Below are positions 1 through 4,701 of a DNA stretch of 9,895 bases, in pieces (the stretch's first letter is position 1; each line of letters begins with the position of its first letter). This DNA is from Bacteroidales bacterium (lineage in GTDB: Bacteria; Bacteroidota; Bacteroidia; Bacteroidales; JAAUTT01). The notes beneath the pieces are model-generated. The model was not told where the DNA came from. It saw only the letters and a list, made by a program, of their open reading frames with translations, and did not search any database. The stretch covers positions 1-9,895 of the forward strand of contig JANXXY010000017.1 of assembly GCA_025350365.1 (NCBI GenBank), given 5' to 3'. Position numbers and translations under genes: made by a program.

Positions 1-32
1 TTTAAATTTAATTTTTTTTTCTTGTTTCACCA

Positions 33-668
33 TTATATTTCGGAATGCTTTTTACCGGCAATGGTCCAGCTGGCAACGTTAATCTTTCCCTTTTCATAGG
101 GGGTAGATTCCTCAATAATAGTAACCTTTGAAAAACCGGCATTTTCGATTTGTTTCAAATACTCTTCCCGGGTTACGGAACCTGCCCAACATTCGGCAAT
201 GGCTATGGGGTCATTTTTGTATTCTTCCGGAACAGGACTTGTCGAATAAATATCGCTTACTACGAACCGTCCGTCTTTTTTTAATAGGCGGTAAATTTCG
301 TTCCAAACAGACTGTTTATCAGAGGCGTGGTTAATTGTACAATTGGAAATTACGAGGTCGGCAATATGATCGTTCAACCTTATTTTCTCTAAATTACTGT
401 GAATAAATTTAACATTTTTGATACCTAAACGTTCGGCTGTAGCAAATGCTTTTTCAATCATTCCCTCTGAAATATCAATGCCAAATACAAATCCGCTTTT
501 ACCAACAGCTTCTGCAAGTCTTAATACATCAGTACCACGTCCACTTCCTAAATCGATACATACCTCATCAAGTTCAGGCATGGCATGATTAGCAGCGCCT
601 CCGCACGACAAGCAACAATCTGATTTTGCCAGTTCGTTATATCTCTTATTTATTTCAATTAAACTCAT
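33..668 (-). CDS. Short ArsM-like SAM-dependent methyltransferase
   Basis: The protein has 211 residues and is a class I (Rossmann-fold) S-adenosylmethionine methyltransferase of the arsenite-methyltransferase group. Seen: motif I DLGSGRGTD at about residues 39-47, the acidic end of strand 2 at D65, the SNCTIN motif with C110 at 108-113, and ECWAGS with C160 at 159-164. These two cysteines correspond to the pair that binds trivalent arsenic in ArsM enzymes, and a C18-C19-x2-C22 cluster sits near the N-terminus. It is shorter than the 267-residue ArsM at 5132-5935 because the region before motif I is compressed and the C-terminal extension is missing. The ATG at 668 was chosen because the longer frame back to 755 runs through a repeat and adds 29 residues unlike the family. 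It may be co-transcribed with the DUF6132-like gene upstream. Arsenic as substrate is inference; another soft metal(loid) or thiol substrate is possible. Confidence 0.85.
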   Translation of the reverse strand: MSLIEINKRYNELAKSDCCLSCGGAANHAMPELDEVCIDLGSGRGTDVLRLAEAVGKSGFVFGIDISEGMIEKAFATAERLGIKNVKFIHSNLEKIRLNDHIADLVISNCTINHASDKQSVWNEIYRLLKKDGRFVVSDIYSTSPVPEEYKNDPIAIAECWAGSVTREEYLKQIENAGFSKVTIIEESTPYEKGKINVASWTIAGKKHSEI

Positions 669-683
669 ATTTTTTAATTTGCG

Positions 684-793
684 AATTTGAAAATTTGAAG
701 ATTTGAAGATGAGAAGATTTGAAACTAAGTTAATCCTGGCTAGAATGTTGTGCATTTCATTTTCAAATCTTCAAATCAGGTAATTTTCAAATC
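684..793. repeat. TTTGAA-rich degenerate repeat with inverted arms
   Basis: The spacer between the methyltransferase and the DUF6132-like gene is built from repeated words of the type AATTTGAAAATTTGAAGA, first in one orientation (about 684-724) and then inverted (about 759-793, with CATTTTCAAATCTTCAAATC). The two arms can pair imperfectly over roughly 25 bases around a loop of about 35 bases. Similar TTTGAA-word spacers occur between genes in Bacteroidota as far as I recall, so this is more likely a dispersed intergenic repeat than an operator unique to this gene. No recognisable -33/-7 promoter was found in it. Confidence 0.55.
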
Positions 794-796
794 GGT

Positions 797-1042
797 TTAA
801 CATTTTCCACTGCTGCACGGACTATTAACTACAAACAAGCCCAACAAACCACCCATTAGAATACTCATAAACGGGTTACTTGTAATGGCGCATGTCCCGG
901 AGGAACAGCCTACAAAAAAATAATATAAAAAACCAACCAACGCGCCAATTGATGCTGCCATAAATGGTTTCCAAAAATACCAGGAGTTAAAGAACTCCTT
1001 TACTGTTTTGGGTTTTGGTTTTGCTTCACAACTATTTTCCAT
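797..1042 (-). CDS. Small two-helix membrane protein, DUF6132-like, with two CSSGxC motifs
   Basis: The protein has 81 residues: a Lys/Pro-rich N-terminus (1-25), a hydrophobic helix at about 26-44, a short loop 45-57 with the motif C46-S-S-G-T-C51 followed by ITSNP, a second helix at about 58-73, and a tail ending C76-S-S-G-K-C81, where the last residue is cysteine. The segment YYFFVGCSSGTCAITSNP is characteristic of the DUF6132 family of small Bacteroidota membrane proteins, whose function is unknown to me. With two helices, the loop and the tail would lie on opposite faces of the membrane, so each face would carry one dithiol pair. It is divergent to the zinc-ribbon gene at 1168 and may share a transcript with the ArsM-like gene downstream. 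A role in thiol redox or soft-metal handling is inference from the cysteines and neighbours. Confidence 0.85.
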   Translation of the reverse strand: MENSCEAKPKPKTVKEFFNSWYFWKPFMAASIGALVGFLYYFFVGCSSGTCAITSNPFMSILMGGLLGLFVVNSPCSSGKC

Positions 1043-1069
1043 GTTCTTTTATTTTAACATTTAACTTTG

Positions 1070-1077
1070 CAAAGGTA
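1070..1077 (-). promoter_or_regulatory. -7 promoter element for the DUF6132-like gene
   Basis: On the minus strand this reads TACCTTTG, a full match to the Bacteroidota -7 consensus TAnnTTTG. It lies 27 bases before the start codon, which fits a short leader. No convincing -33 TTG was found at the expected distance, so the call is tentative. Confidence 0.4.
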
Positions 1078-1104
1078 AATAATCAAAATAATAAATCACT
1101 ATAA

Positions 1105-1140
1105 TATCACTTAAATCTTTTCAGTATCACTAAATCTTTT
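1105..1140 (+). repeat. Direct repeat overlapping the zinc-ribbon gene promoter
   Basis: TATCACTTAAATCTTTT at 1105-1121 is repeated as TATCACTAAATCTTTT at 1125-1140. The repeats start exactly 20 bases apart, about two helical turns. A weaker third copy of the core (AATCACTATAA) lies just upstream at about 1094-1104. The first copy covers the -33 box and the second ends directly before the -7 box, the position expected for a repressor or activator binding array. Which protein binds is not known; the product of the gene itself is a natural candidate. Confidence 0.55.
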
Positions 1141-1148
1141 TATCTTTG
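1118..1148 (+). promoter_or_regulatory. Bacteroidota-type promoter for the zinc-ribbon gene
   Basis: A -33-like TTTT at 1118-1121 is followed after 19 bases by TATCTTTG at 1141-1148, a full match to TAnnTTTG. The start codon is 20 bases downstream, so the leader would be about 10-15 bases. The -33 box lacks the usual final G. Confidence 0.6.
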
Positions 1149-1167
1149 TCAATAGAAATAATTAATA

Positions 1168-1602
1168 ATGAGTAAACTTTTTAATGAAGGACTAAGTCAG
1201 GAGCAACTACAGGAAATGTTTCAAAACGATGAGAAATGTTTCGAGTTTTTGGCCAACTTGAAATGGGTAAATGGTTTTATTTGTAAGAAATGTGGCAATA
1301 CCAATTCATGTCCCGGAAAGGAACCTTTTTCGAAACGATGCACAAAATGCAAATCGAAAGAAACTGCTACCAACGGAACCATTTTTCATGGCGTTAAATT
1401 TCCTATCAGCAAGGCTTTCTATATCGCTTACAATGTTTGCAAGGGTAAAGAGGATATTTCGTCGTATGAATTTGGGCGTCGCTTGTCATTGCGCCAAATG
1501 ACCTGCTGGACTTTTAAAACCAAAATTCAACATGCCCTTATTGGAATAGATTCACTATCAGACAAAGAACGGCATTCAATAGAGAAAATTTTAACAAGCT
1601 AA
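1168..1602 (+). CDS. Orphan zinc-ribbon/HTH protein derived from IS1595-type transposase N-terminus
   Basis: The protein has 144 residues and matches only the N-terminal DNA-binding part of IS1595/ISXO2-type transposases. Seen: a leading helical region (about 1-35), a zinc ribbon with ligands C39-x2-C42 and C58-x2-C61, the following TGTIF-like segment (NGTIFHGVKFP, 69-79), and a helix-turn-helix-like stretch at about 97-121. It ends where the DDE catalytic domain should begin. No remnant of that domain follows, and no terminal inverted repeats flank the gene. The frame is open from end to end and has its own good promoter, so it does not look like a decaying transposon. It is either a domesticated DNA-binding protein or a very clean truncation. 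The divergent DUF6132-like gene and the promoter repeats suggest a regulator, but this is inference. Confidence 0.8.
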   Translation: MSKLFNEGLSQEQLQEMFQNDEKCFEFLANLKWVNGFICKKCGNTNSCPGKEPFSKRCTKCKSKETATNGTIFHGVKFPISKAFYIAYNVCKGKEDISSYEFGRRLSLRQMTCWTFKTKIQHALIGIDSLSDKERHSIEKILTS

Positions 1603-1627
1603 TTCAAGCTTGAAGGAACTAATTCAA
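1603..1627. repeat. 12-base palindrome and 9-base direct repeat after the zinc-ribbon gene
   Basis: TTCAAGCTTGAA (1603-1614) is a perfect palindrome directly after the stop codon. CTAATTCAA occurs at 1599-1607 and again at 1619-1627, again 20 bases apart. Short enough to be chance; recorded because the gene is transposase-derived and because the same spacing appears in its promoter. Confidence 0.3.
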
Positions 1628-1648
1628 AAACTTTTTAAAATATTAAAT

Positions 1649-1688
1649 AGTCACGAATGCATGATTTATAATTCTTGCATTCGTGACT
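1649..1688. terminator. Strong hairpin between convergent genes
   Basis: AGTCACGAATGCA (1649-1661) and TGCATTCGTGACT (1676-1688) form a perfect 13-base stem with a 14-base loop. It sits between the plus-strand zinc-ribbon gene and the minus-strand methyltransferase, so it could stop transcription from both sides, but no clear T-run follows either arm. The CACGAATGCA words resemble a dispersed intergenic sequence I recall from Bacteroidota genomes, so it may instead be a copy of a repeat family. Confidence 0.6.
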
Positions 1689-1776
1689 GATTTGCTTTAG
1701 GGGTCAATTTCAAAGTGGATATTAAATATAAAATTGTTTTTCTGGTAATCGTTAAATAATTAATAGCTTATGATAA

Positions 1777-2376
1777 TTATTTTTTGGCTACAAGCAAAAA
1801 AACAGGATATTTTTTATCCGTGTCTCGCTTTATTTCGAAACATAATTTGTATTCAATTTTTTTAAACCCGATATGTTTTAAGATTTTGGTAAGATTATCA
1901 GGATCAAAACCCAAATGGACTTTAACGTCGGGTCCATGAAAAGAGCCATCTTCGGTAAATAAGTCAGCAATAGCTAAATAACCGTCAGCATTTAGCAAAG
2001 TATAAAACTTGTTGAGAATGGTTTCAACACCGTTTACATGATGCAACACCATTTGATTGTAAATAATATCGAATTTTTCATCGTAATTATTGTGCTCTAA
2101 ATCGTACCAAATAGGTTTTATGTGTTTTGCATGAAGATATTCAACTTTTTCCTCACACACTTTAATCATCTCACGCGAATTATCCATCAGTGTAATTTCC
2201 GAAAACTTATCTTTTAACAGAAAGCTAAGAATACCTGTACCGGCTCCATATTCAAGGGCATTCATGGAATGTGCAAGTGGAATCATTTTTTCAAGTTCGG
2301 CGGCAATGGCAACAGAGCGTTCTGTATGCATTTTATCTTTGTCCCATTCGCGGGCTCGGGAATCGAAACTACTCAT
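1777..2376 (-). CDS. Class I SAM-dependent methyltransferase
   Basis: The protein has 199 residues. Seen: an N-terminal FDSRAREWDKD start typical of one group of small methyltransferases, motif I LEYGAGTG at about 41-48, an aspartate after strand 2 at D65 (LMDNS), a YNQMVLHHV stretch matching motif IV/post-IV, and a conserved C-terminal part with EDGSFHG, GFDP and a final YPVFLLVAKK. This set marks the family as one related to ubiquinone/menaquinone-type methyltransferases, but the substrate is unknown. It lacks the paired cysteines of ArsM, so an arsenic substrate is not supported. Its start lies inside the end of the DUF1847 gene (8-base overlap), so the two are very probably translated from one message. 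Confidence 0.88.
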   Translation of the reverse strand: MSSFDSRAREWDKDKMHTERSVAIAAELEKMIPLAHSMNALEYGAGTGILSFLLKDKFSEITLMDNSREMIKVCEEKVEYLHAKHIKPIWYDLEHNNYDEKFDIIYNQMVLHHVNGVETILNKFYTLLNADGYLAIADLFTEDGSFHGPDVKVHLGFDPDNLTKILKHIGFKKIEYKLCFEIKRDTDKKYPVFLLVAKK

Positions 2377-2857
2377 CTTTTTTAAAGGTTAGGTTATGAA
2401 TGCTTTCCAAAGGGTTATGCTTGCTTACACGGTCTTTCACAATCAGAGTAGAAACAAGTGATGCCGATTTCTGATTAAAAACCATACCATGCCCCACACA
2501 TAATCCTATCGAAATGTTGAGTTCCGTGTTGTTTTCATTTAAAAATTCAGCTTGACCGGCAGGATTACACATGATTCCATTGCCTTCGTATCCAAGCATT
2601 TCATGTTTAGCAATACGCCTGCATTTGCAATCGACGCTATACACTTCAAAATCATATTTCAGGAATTGTCTTACCGCCTCAGCTTCTTTTGGAAACGATA
2701 CGCAATGCGCAATACTAATGCGCTTGAATCCGGCTTTTAGTGCAAAATTCTTAATTTCATGTACACGATCCTCGCCACGTTTAAAAGCATCTTCAGCCGT
2801 TTGCATAATTTCAAAAGACTTGCTGTCATATAACTTTTCAATCTCTTTGTTTTTCAT
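2369..2857 (-). CDS. DUF1847 cysteine-rich protein, predicted metal-binding
   Basis: The protein has 162 residues and matches the DUF1847 family. Seen: a conserved AHCVSF segment with C52, the paired C77-K-C79, MCNPAGQAEFLN with C97, IGLCVGHG with C120 and H123, and the ending TLIVKDRVSKHNP that is diagnostic for the family. Clostridial members carry an extra N-terminal CxxC-type cluster (from memory); that part is absent here, so this is a short form with only the core cysteines. The gene reads into the methyltransferase by an 8-base overlap and follows the NifX-type genes after a 70-base spacer, so it may be the fourth gene of that unit or may start its own. The biochemical role is unknown; metal or iron-sulfur binding is inferred from cysteine conservation. 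Confidence 0.87.
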   Translation of the reverse strand: MKNKEIEKLYDSKSFEIMQTAEDAFKRGEDRVHEIKNFALKAGFKRISIAHCVSFPKEAEAVRQFLKYDFEVYSVDCKCRRIAKHEMLGYEGNGIMCNPAGQAEFLNENNTELNISIGLCVGHGMVFNQKSASLVSTLIVKDRVSKHNPLESIHNLTFKKDE

Positions 2858-2866
2858 ATTAGAATG

Positions 2867-2885
2867 ATTTGAAATTGTATCAAAT
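2867..2885. promoter_or_regulatory. Inverted repeat before the DUF1847 gene
   Basis: ATTTGA (2867-2872) and TCAAAT (2880-2885) form a perfect 6-base inverted repeat with a 7-base spacer, 10 bases before the start codon. On the minus strand it overlaps TCTATTTG, one mismatch from the -7 consensus, but no -33 box lies at the right distance. The site is AT-rich and could be chance. Confidence 0.3.
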
Positions 2886-2927
2886 AGAGGATTTAAAAAT
2901 GAGCAAATTGCTATTTTAAAATCAATT

Positions 2928-3302
2928 TTATTGGTTACAATGCTGTTCCATATTATTATTCTCGTGATGGTGGCAACCTTCGCCCGAATCGACTATTTTT
3001 CCCTGCAAAAATGTTTCTGTAAGTTGTTGTACATCACCTGAACATCCTCGATATACATCAATTCCATGATTGATAAGTAAATTCAATGCCCCTCCGCCCA
3101 TGTTGCCTGCAAGCATCACACGGACACCTTTTTGTTGCAATATTACTGCAATATTACTTTTGCAACCACAACCTTGCGGTGAAGGCAATATTTCCGAACT
3201 TATTATCTTTTTGTTTTCGTCAATAGTGAACACTGTGTAAACTTCGCAATGACCAAAATGATCATCTACTATATTTCCCCTGGTGGGTATTGCTATTTTC
3301 AT
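2928..3302 (-). CDS. NifX/NifB-type iron-molybdenum-cofactor-binding family protein with Cys/His tail
   Basis: The protein has 124 residues and is a single small domain of the dinitrogenase cofactor-binding family (NifX, NafY, C-terminal part of NifB). Seen: the start MKIAIPT, the family motif DHFGHC at 14-19, QGCGCKSN with C45 and C47, the AGNMGGGA turn at about 65-72, and C87. The last 15 residues form a metal-ligand-rich tail, C110-H-H-H113 through H121-C122, outside the usual domain. No nitrogenase genes lie nearby, so a nitrogen-fixation role is not supported. Members of this kind often stand beside DUF134 regulators, as here, and may carry iron-sulfur or molybdenum-type clusters; that is inference. 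The gene starts 6 bases after its paralogue. Confidence 0.88.
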   Translation of the reverse strand: MKIAIPTRGNIVDDHFGHCEVYTVFTIDENKKIISSEILPSPQGCGCKSNIAVILQQKGVRVMLAGNMGGGALNLLINHGIDVYRGCSGDVQQLTETFLQGKIVDSGEGCHHHENNNMEQHCNQ

Positions 3303-3308
3303 TTTAAT

Positions 3309-3620
3309 CTATTTTATCTGGTTAATAATTTCTTTCAATGATTGTTGTGTTTCAGGGATGATAATTTGTATATTGTTTTTCCTGAACACATCTACTACTT
3401 TTGATCCAAAGCGACCTGCTATGACCATACCGATATTTTTAGTAACTAAAAATTCAGCCGCATCGCAACCAACCATTTCCTGGTGATGGCGAACAGGATT
3501 TTCGATAAATGAATTTTTATGAGTTTCGCTATCAAATAGACAAAACCAGTCACATCTGCCAAAATGTGGATCAACCAATGCATTTAGATGGTTTTCGTTT
3601 GCAGCAATAGCTATTATCAT
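3309..3620 (-). CDS. NifX/NifB-type cofactor-binding family protein
   Basis: The protein has 103 residues and belongs to the same small-domain family as its downstream neighbour. Seen: the start MIIAIAA, DPHFGRC at 17-23, a second cysteine C27, HHQEMVGCDAAEFL with C52, and the AGRFGSK turn at about 68-74. It is shorter and lacks both the GCGC motif and the Cys/His tail of the neighbour, so the two copies have diverged and are probably not interchangeable. It lies 4 bases after the DUF134 gene and 6 bases before the second NifX-type gene, so the three form a tight operon. Its ligand is not known. Confidence 0.87.
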   Translation of the reverse strand: MIIAIAANENHLNALVDPHFGRCDWFCLFDSETHKNSFIENPVRHHQEMVGCDAAEFLVTKNIGMVIAGRFGSKVVDVFRKNNIQIIIPETQQSLKEIINQIK

Positions 3621-3624
3621 GGAA

Positions 3625-4020
3625 CTAAATATTATCGGTTATTTCTTGTGTTTTGCAAAACGGACAATGTTTGTCCTCGATATCAGGAAGGGTAAACGTT
3701 ATTTTACAACAGTTACATTTATACCAGTTTGCAATGGCAACATTTCCGCCTATAAAATGTATACAACTACCCTCAGCAAATGCTTTTGCTATTTTCCTTC
3801 GAACACTTTCGTATATTCTAGTAAGGGTAGGCCGTGAAACATTCATCAGCTTTGCCGCATCAGCCTGTCTTAATAGTTCATAATCACATAAGTTTAAAGC
3901 TTCGTATTCCTCAAAATTAATACATACATCTTCACCAGTTACCGATTGAATCCCTTGTGGTTTAAATCCATTAAAGTGAGGCGCCATCTGAATTATTCTA
4001 TCCTTTTTGGTGCGTGCCAT
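3625..4020 (-). CDS. DUF134 (UPF0251) family HTH regulator with C-terminal zinc ribbon
   Basis: The protein has 131 residues. Seen: the family landmarks FKPQGI (19-24) and FEEYEALNLCDYE (36-48), a sigma-70 region 4-like helix-turn-helix with DAAKLMNVSRPTLTRIYESV at about 54-73, then EGSCIHFIGGN (83-93), and a C-terminal ribbon with C102, C105, C119 and C122. C33, C45 and C86 add further thiols. DUF134 proteins are predicted DNA-binding proteins frequently encoded beside NifX-type proteins; their regulated genes are mostly unproven. As the first gene of the cluster with a palindrome in its promoter, it is the likely autoregulator of the operon, possibly sensing metal or redox state through the ribbon. 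The sensing role is inference. Confidence 0.9.
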   Translation of the reverse strand: MARTKKDRIIQMAPHFNGFKPQGIQSVTGEDVCINFEEYEALNLCDYELLRQADAAKLMNVSRPTLTRIYESVRRKIAKAFAEGSCIHFIGGNVAIANWYKCNCCKITFTLPDIEDKHCPFCKTQEITDNI

Positions 4021-4035
4021 TTAAAAATTTTGATA

Positions 4036-4067
4036 CAAAAATAATGAACATAAGTTCATAAAACAAA
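4036..4067 (-). promoter_or_regulatory. Promoter of the DUF134-NifX operon
   Basis: On the minus strand TTTG (4064-4067) is followed after 20 bases by TATTTTTG (4036-4043), a full match to TAnnTTTG. The start codon at 4020 is 15 bases further on. This is one of the clearest Bacteroidota promoters in the window. Confidence 0.62.
4044..4059. promoter_or_regulatory. Putative operator in the DUF134 promoter spacer
   Basis: ATGAAC-ATAA-GTTCAT is a perfect inverted repeat (6-base arms, 4-base centre) lying wholly between the -33 and -7 boxes. A dimeric protein bound here would block RNA polymerase. The DUF134 protein encoded just downstream is the obvious candidate; no other copy of this exact site was noticed. 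Confidence 0.55.
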
Positions 4068-4303
4068 TTTTGAATGAAATATTCACACAAAAGATAGGAT
4101 CGCTATCATATTGCATTTTTAAATTCCATCGGGGCAACATTTTGCTATTAAAAAAATTAATTCCTCCATTCCTAGTCTTATCGGGATGATCCATTTTTAT
4201 TTACTTTAAAGATTTATTCAATTATTAGTATCAATTTATCTGTCATCAATAGCAAACTATCATTGTTATTTTTTTAAATTATTGCAATTAAAATTTAACT
4301 TAA
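4068..4303. other. AT-rich spacer between divergent operons
   Basis: This stretch separates the divergent DUF134 and arsR promoters. I see no gene, tRNA or insertion sequence in it. Two weak related palindromes are present: GATAG-GATCG-CTATC at 4093-4107 and ATAG-CAAA-CTAT at 4249-4260. No protein-coding remnant was recognised. Confidence 0.6.
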
Positions 4304-4334
4304 CTTGAATTTCCAAATTTATGTCGTATATTTA
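4304..4334 (+). promoter_or_regulatory. arsR: Promoter of the arsR operon
   Basis: A -33 TTG at 4305-4307 is followed by exactly 19 bases and TATATTTA at 4327-4334 (seven of eight positions of TAnnTTTG). Transcription should start around 4338-4342, downstream of the ATG at 4321 and upstream of the ATG at 4354, which fixes the start codon of arsR at 4354. Confidence 0.6.
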
Positions 4335-4338
4335 CGAC
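4323..4338. promoter_or_regulatory. Putative ArsR operator
   Basis: GTCGTA-TATT-TACGAC is a perfect inverted repeat with 6-base arms that covers the whole -7 box. This is the position expected for an autorepressor of the ArsR family, which leaves DNA when arsenite or antimonite binds. Confidence 0.65.
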
Positions 4339-4353
4339 CTTAAACATATAACT

Positions 4354-4692
4354 ATGATAAAGACCGAATCATTTACAAAAGAACTACAAGAACTGGCAAA
4401 ATTTACCAAAGTTCTTTCTCATCCTGCAAGGTTATCAATTTTGGAATACCTGGCCGAAACAAAAACGTGTATTTCAGGCGACATTTCCGATTATTTACCA
4501 TTGAGCCGAAGCACAGTTTCTCAACACTTAAAAGAACTTAAAGAGTTTGGGTTAATTCATGGTGAGATTGATGGCCTTAAAATTAATTATTGCCTGTGTC
4601 ATTCCAAAATTTTAAAATATAAACATCTGTTTGATGTCTTTTTCAAAGATATGACATCGATAGACATTAATTGTGAAGTAAACTGTAAATAG
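4354..4692 (+). CDS. arsR: ArsR/SmtB-family metalloregulatory repressor
   Basis: The protein has 112 residues and a winged-helix fold. Seen: LSHPARLSILEYL (about 21-33), the alpha-3 region KTCISGDI with C39, the recognition helix PLSRSTVSQHLKELKEFGLI (about 49-68), and the wing GEIDGLKINYCL. The E. coli ArsR site ELCVCDLC is not present; only C39 sits in this region. Other cysteines that could form an arsenite site are C80 and C82, and C107 and C111 at the very C-terminus. This pattern suggests a differently placed metal(loid) site from the classic one. An in-frame ATG at 4321 was rejected because it precedes the predicted transcription start and lies inside the operator. The gene leads the operon with arsC 9 bases downstream. 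It should repress the operon until arsenite is present. Confidence 0.93.
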   Translation: MIKTESFTKELQELAKFTKVLSHPARLSILEYLAETKTCISGDISDYLPLSRSTVSQHLKELKEFGLIHGEIDGLKINYCLCHSKILKYKHLFDVFFKDMTSIDINCEVNCK

Positions 4693-4701
4693 GGTTTTGC
4701 T

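Noticed and set aside
669..755. N-terminal extension of the ArsM-like methyltransferase back to an ATG at 755
   Set aside because: The extra 29 codons run through the TTTGAA repeat and give a sequence unlike methyltransferase N-termini, whereas the ATG at 668 gives a natural start.
1094..1140. CRISPR-like array in the ATCACT repeats
   Set aside because: Only two or three short, imperfect copies with almost no spacer and no cas genes; better explained as operator repeats.
1094..1688. Complete IS1595-type insertion sequence
   Set aside because: No DDE domain, no matching terminal inverted repeats and no target duplication pair around the gene were found.
2928..3620. Nitrogen-fixation genes
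   Set aside because: The two proteins share the cofactor-binding domain with NifX/NifB, but no nitrogenase or cofactor assembly genes are near, and this domain is common in non-fixing organisms.
4321..4353. Longer arsR starting at 4321
   Set aside because: This ATG lies before the predicted transcription start and its first codons coincide with the operator and -7 box.
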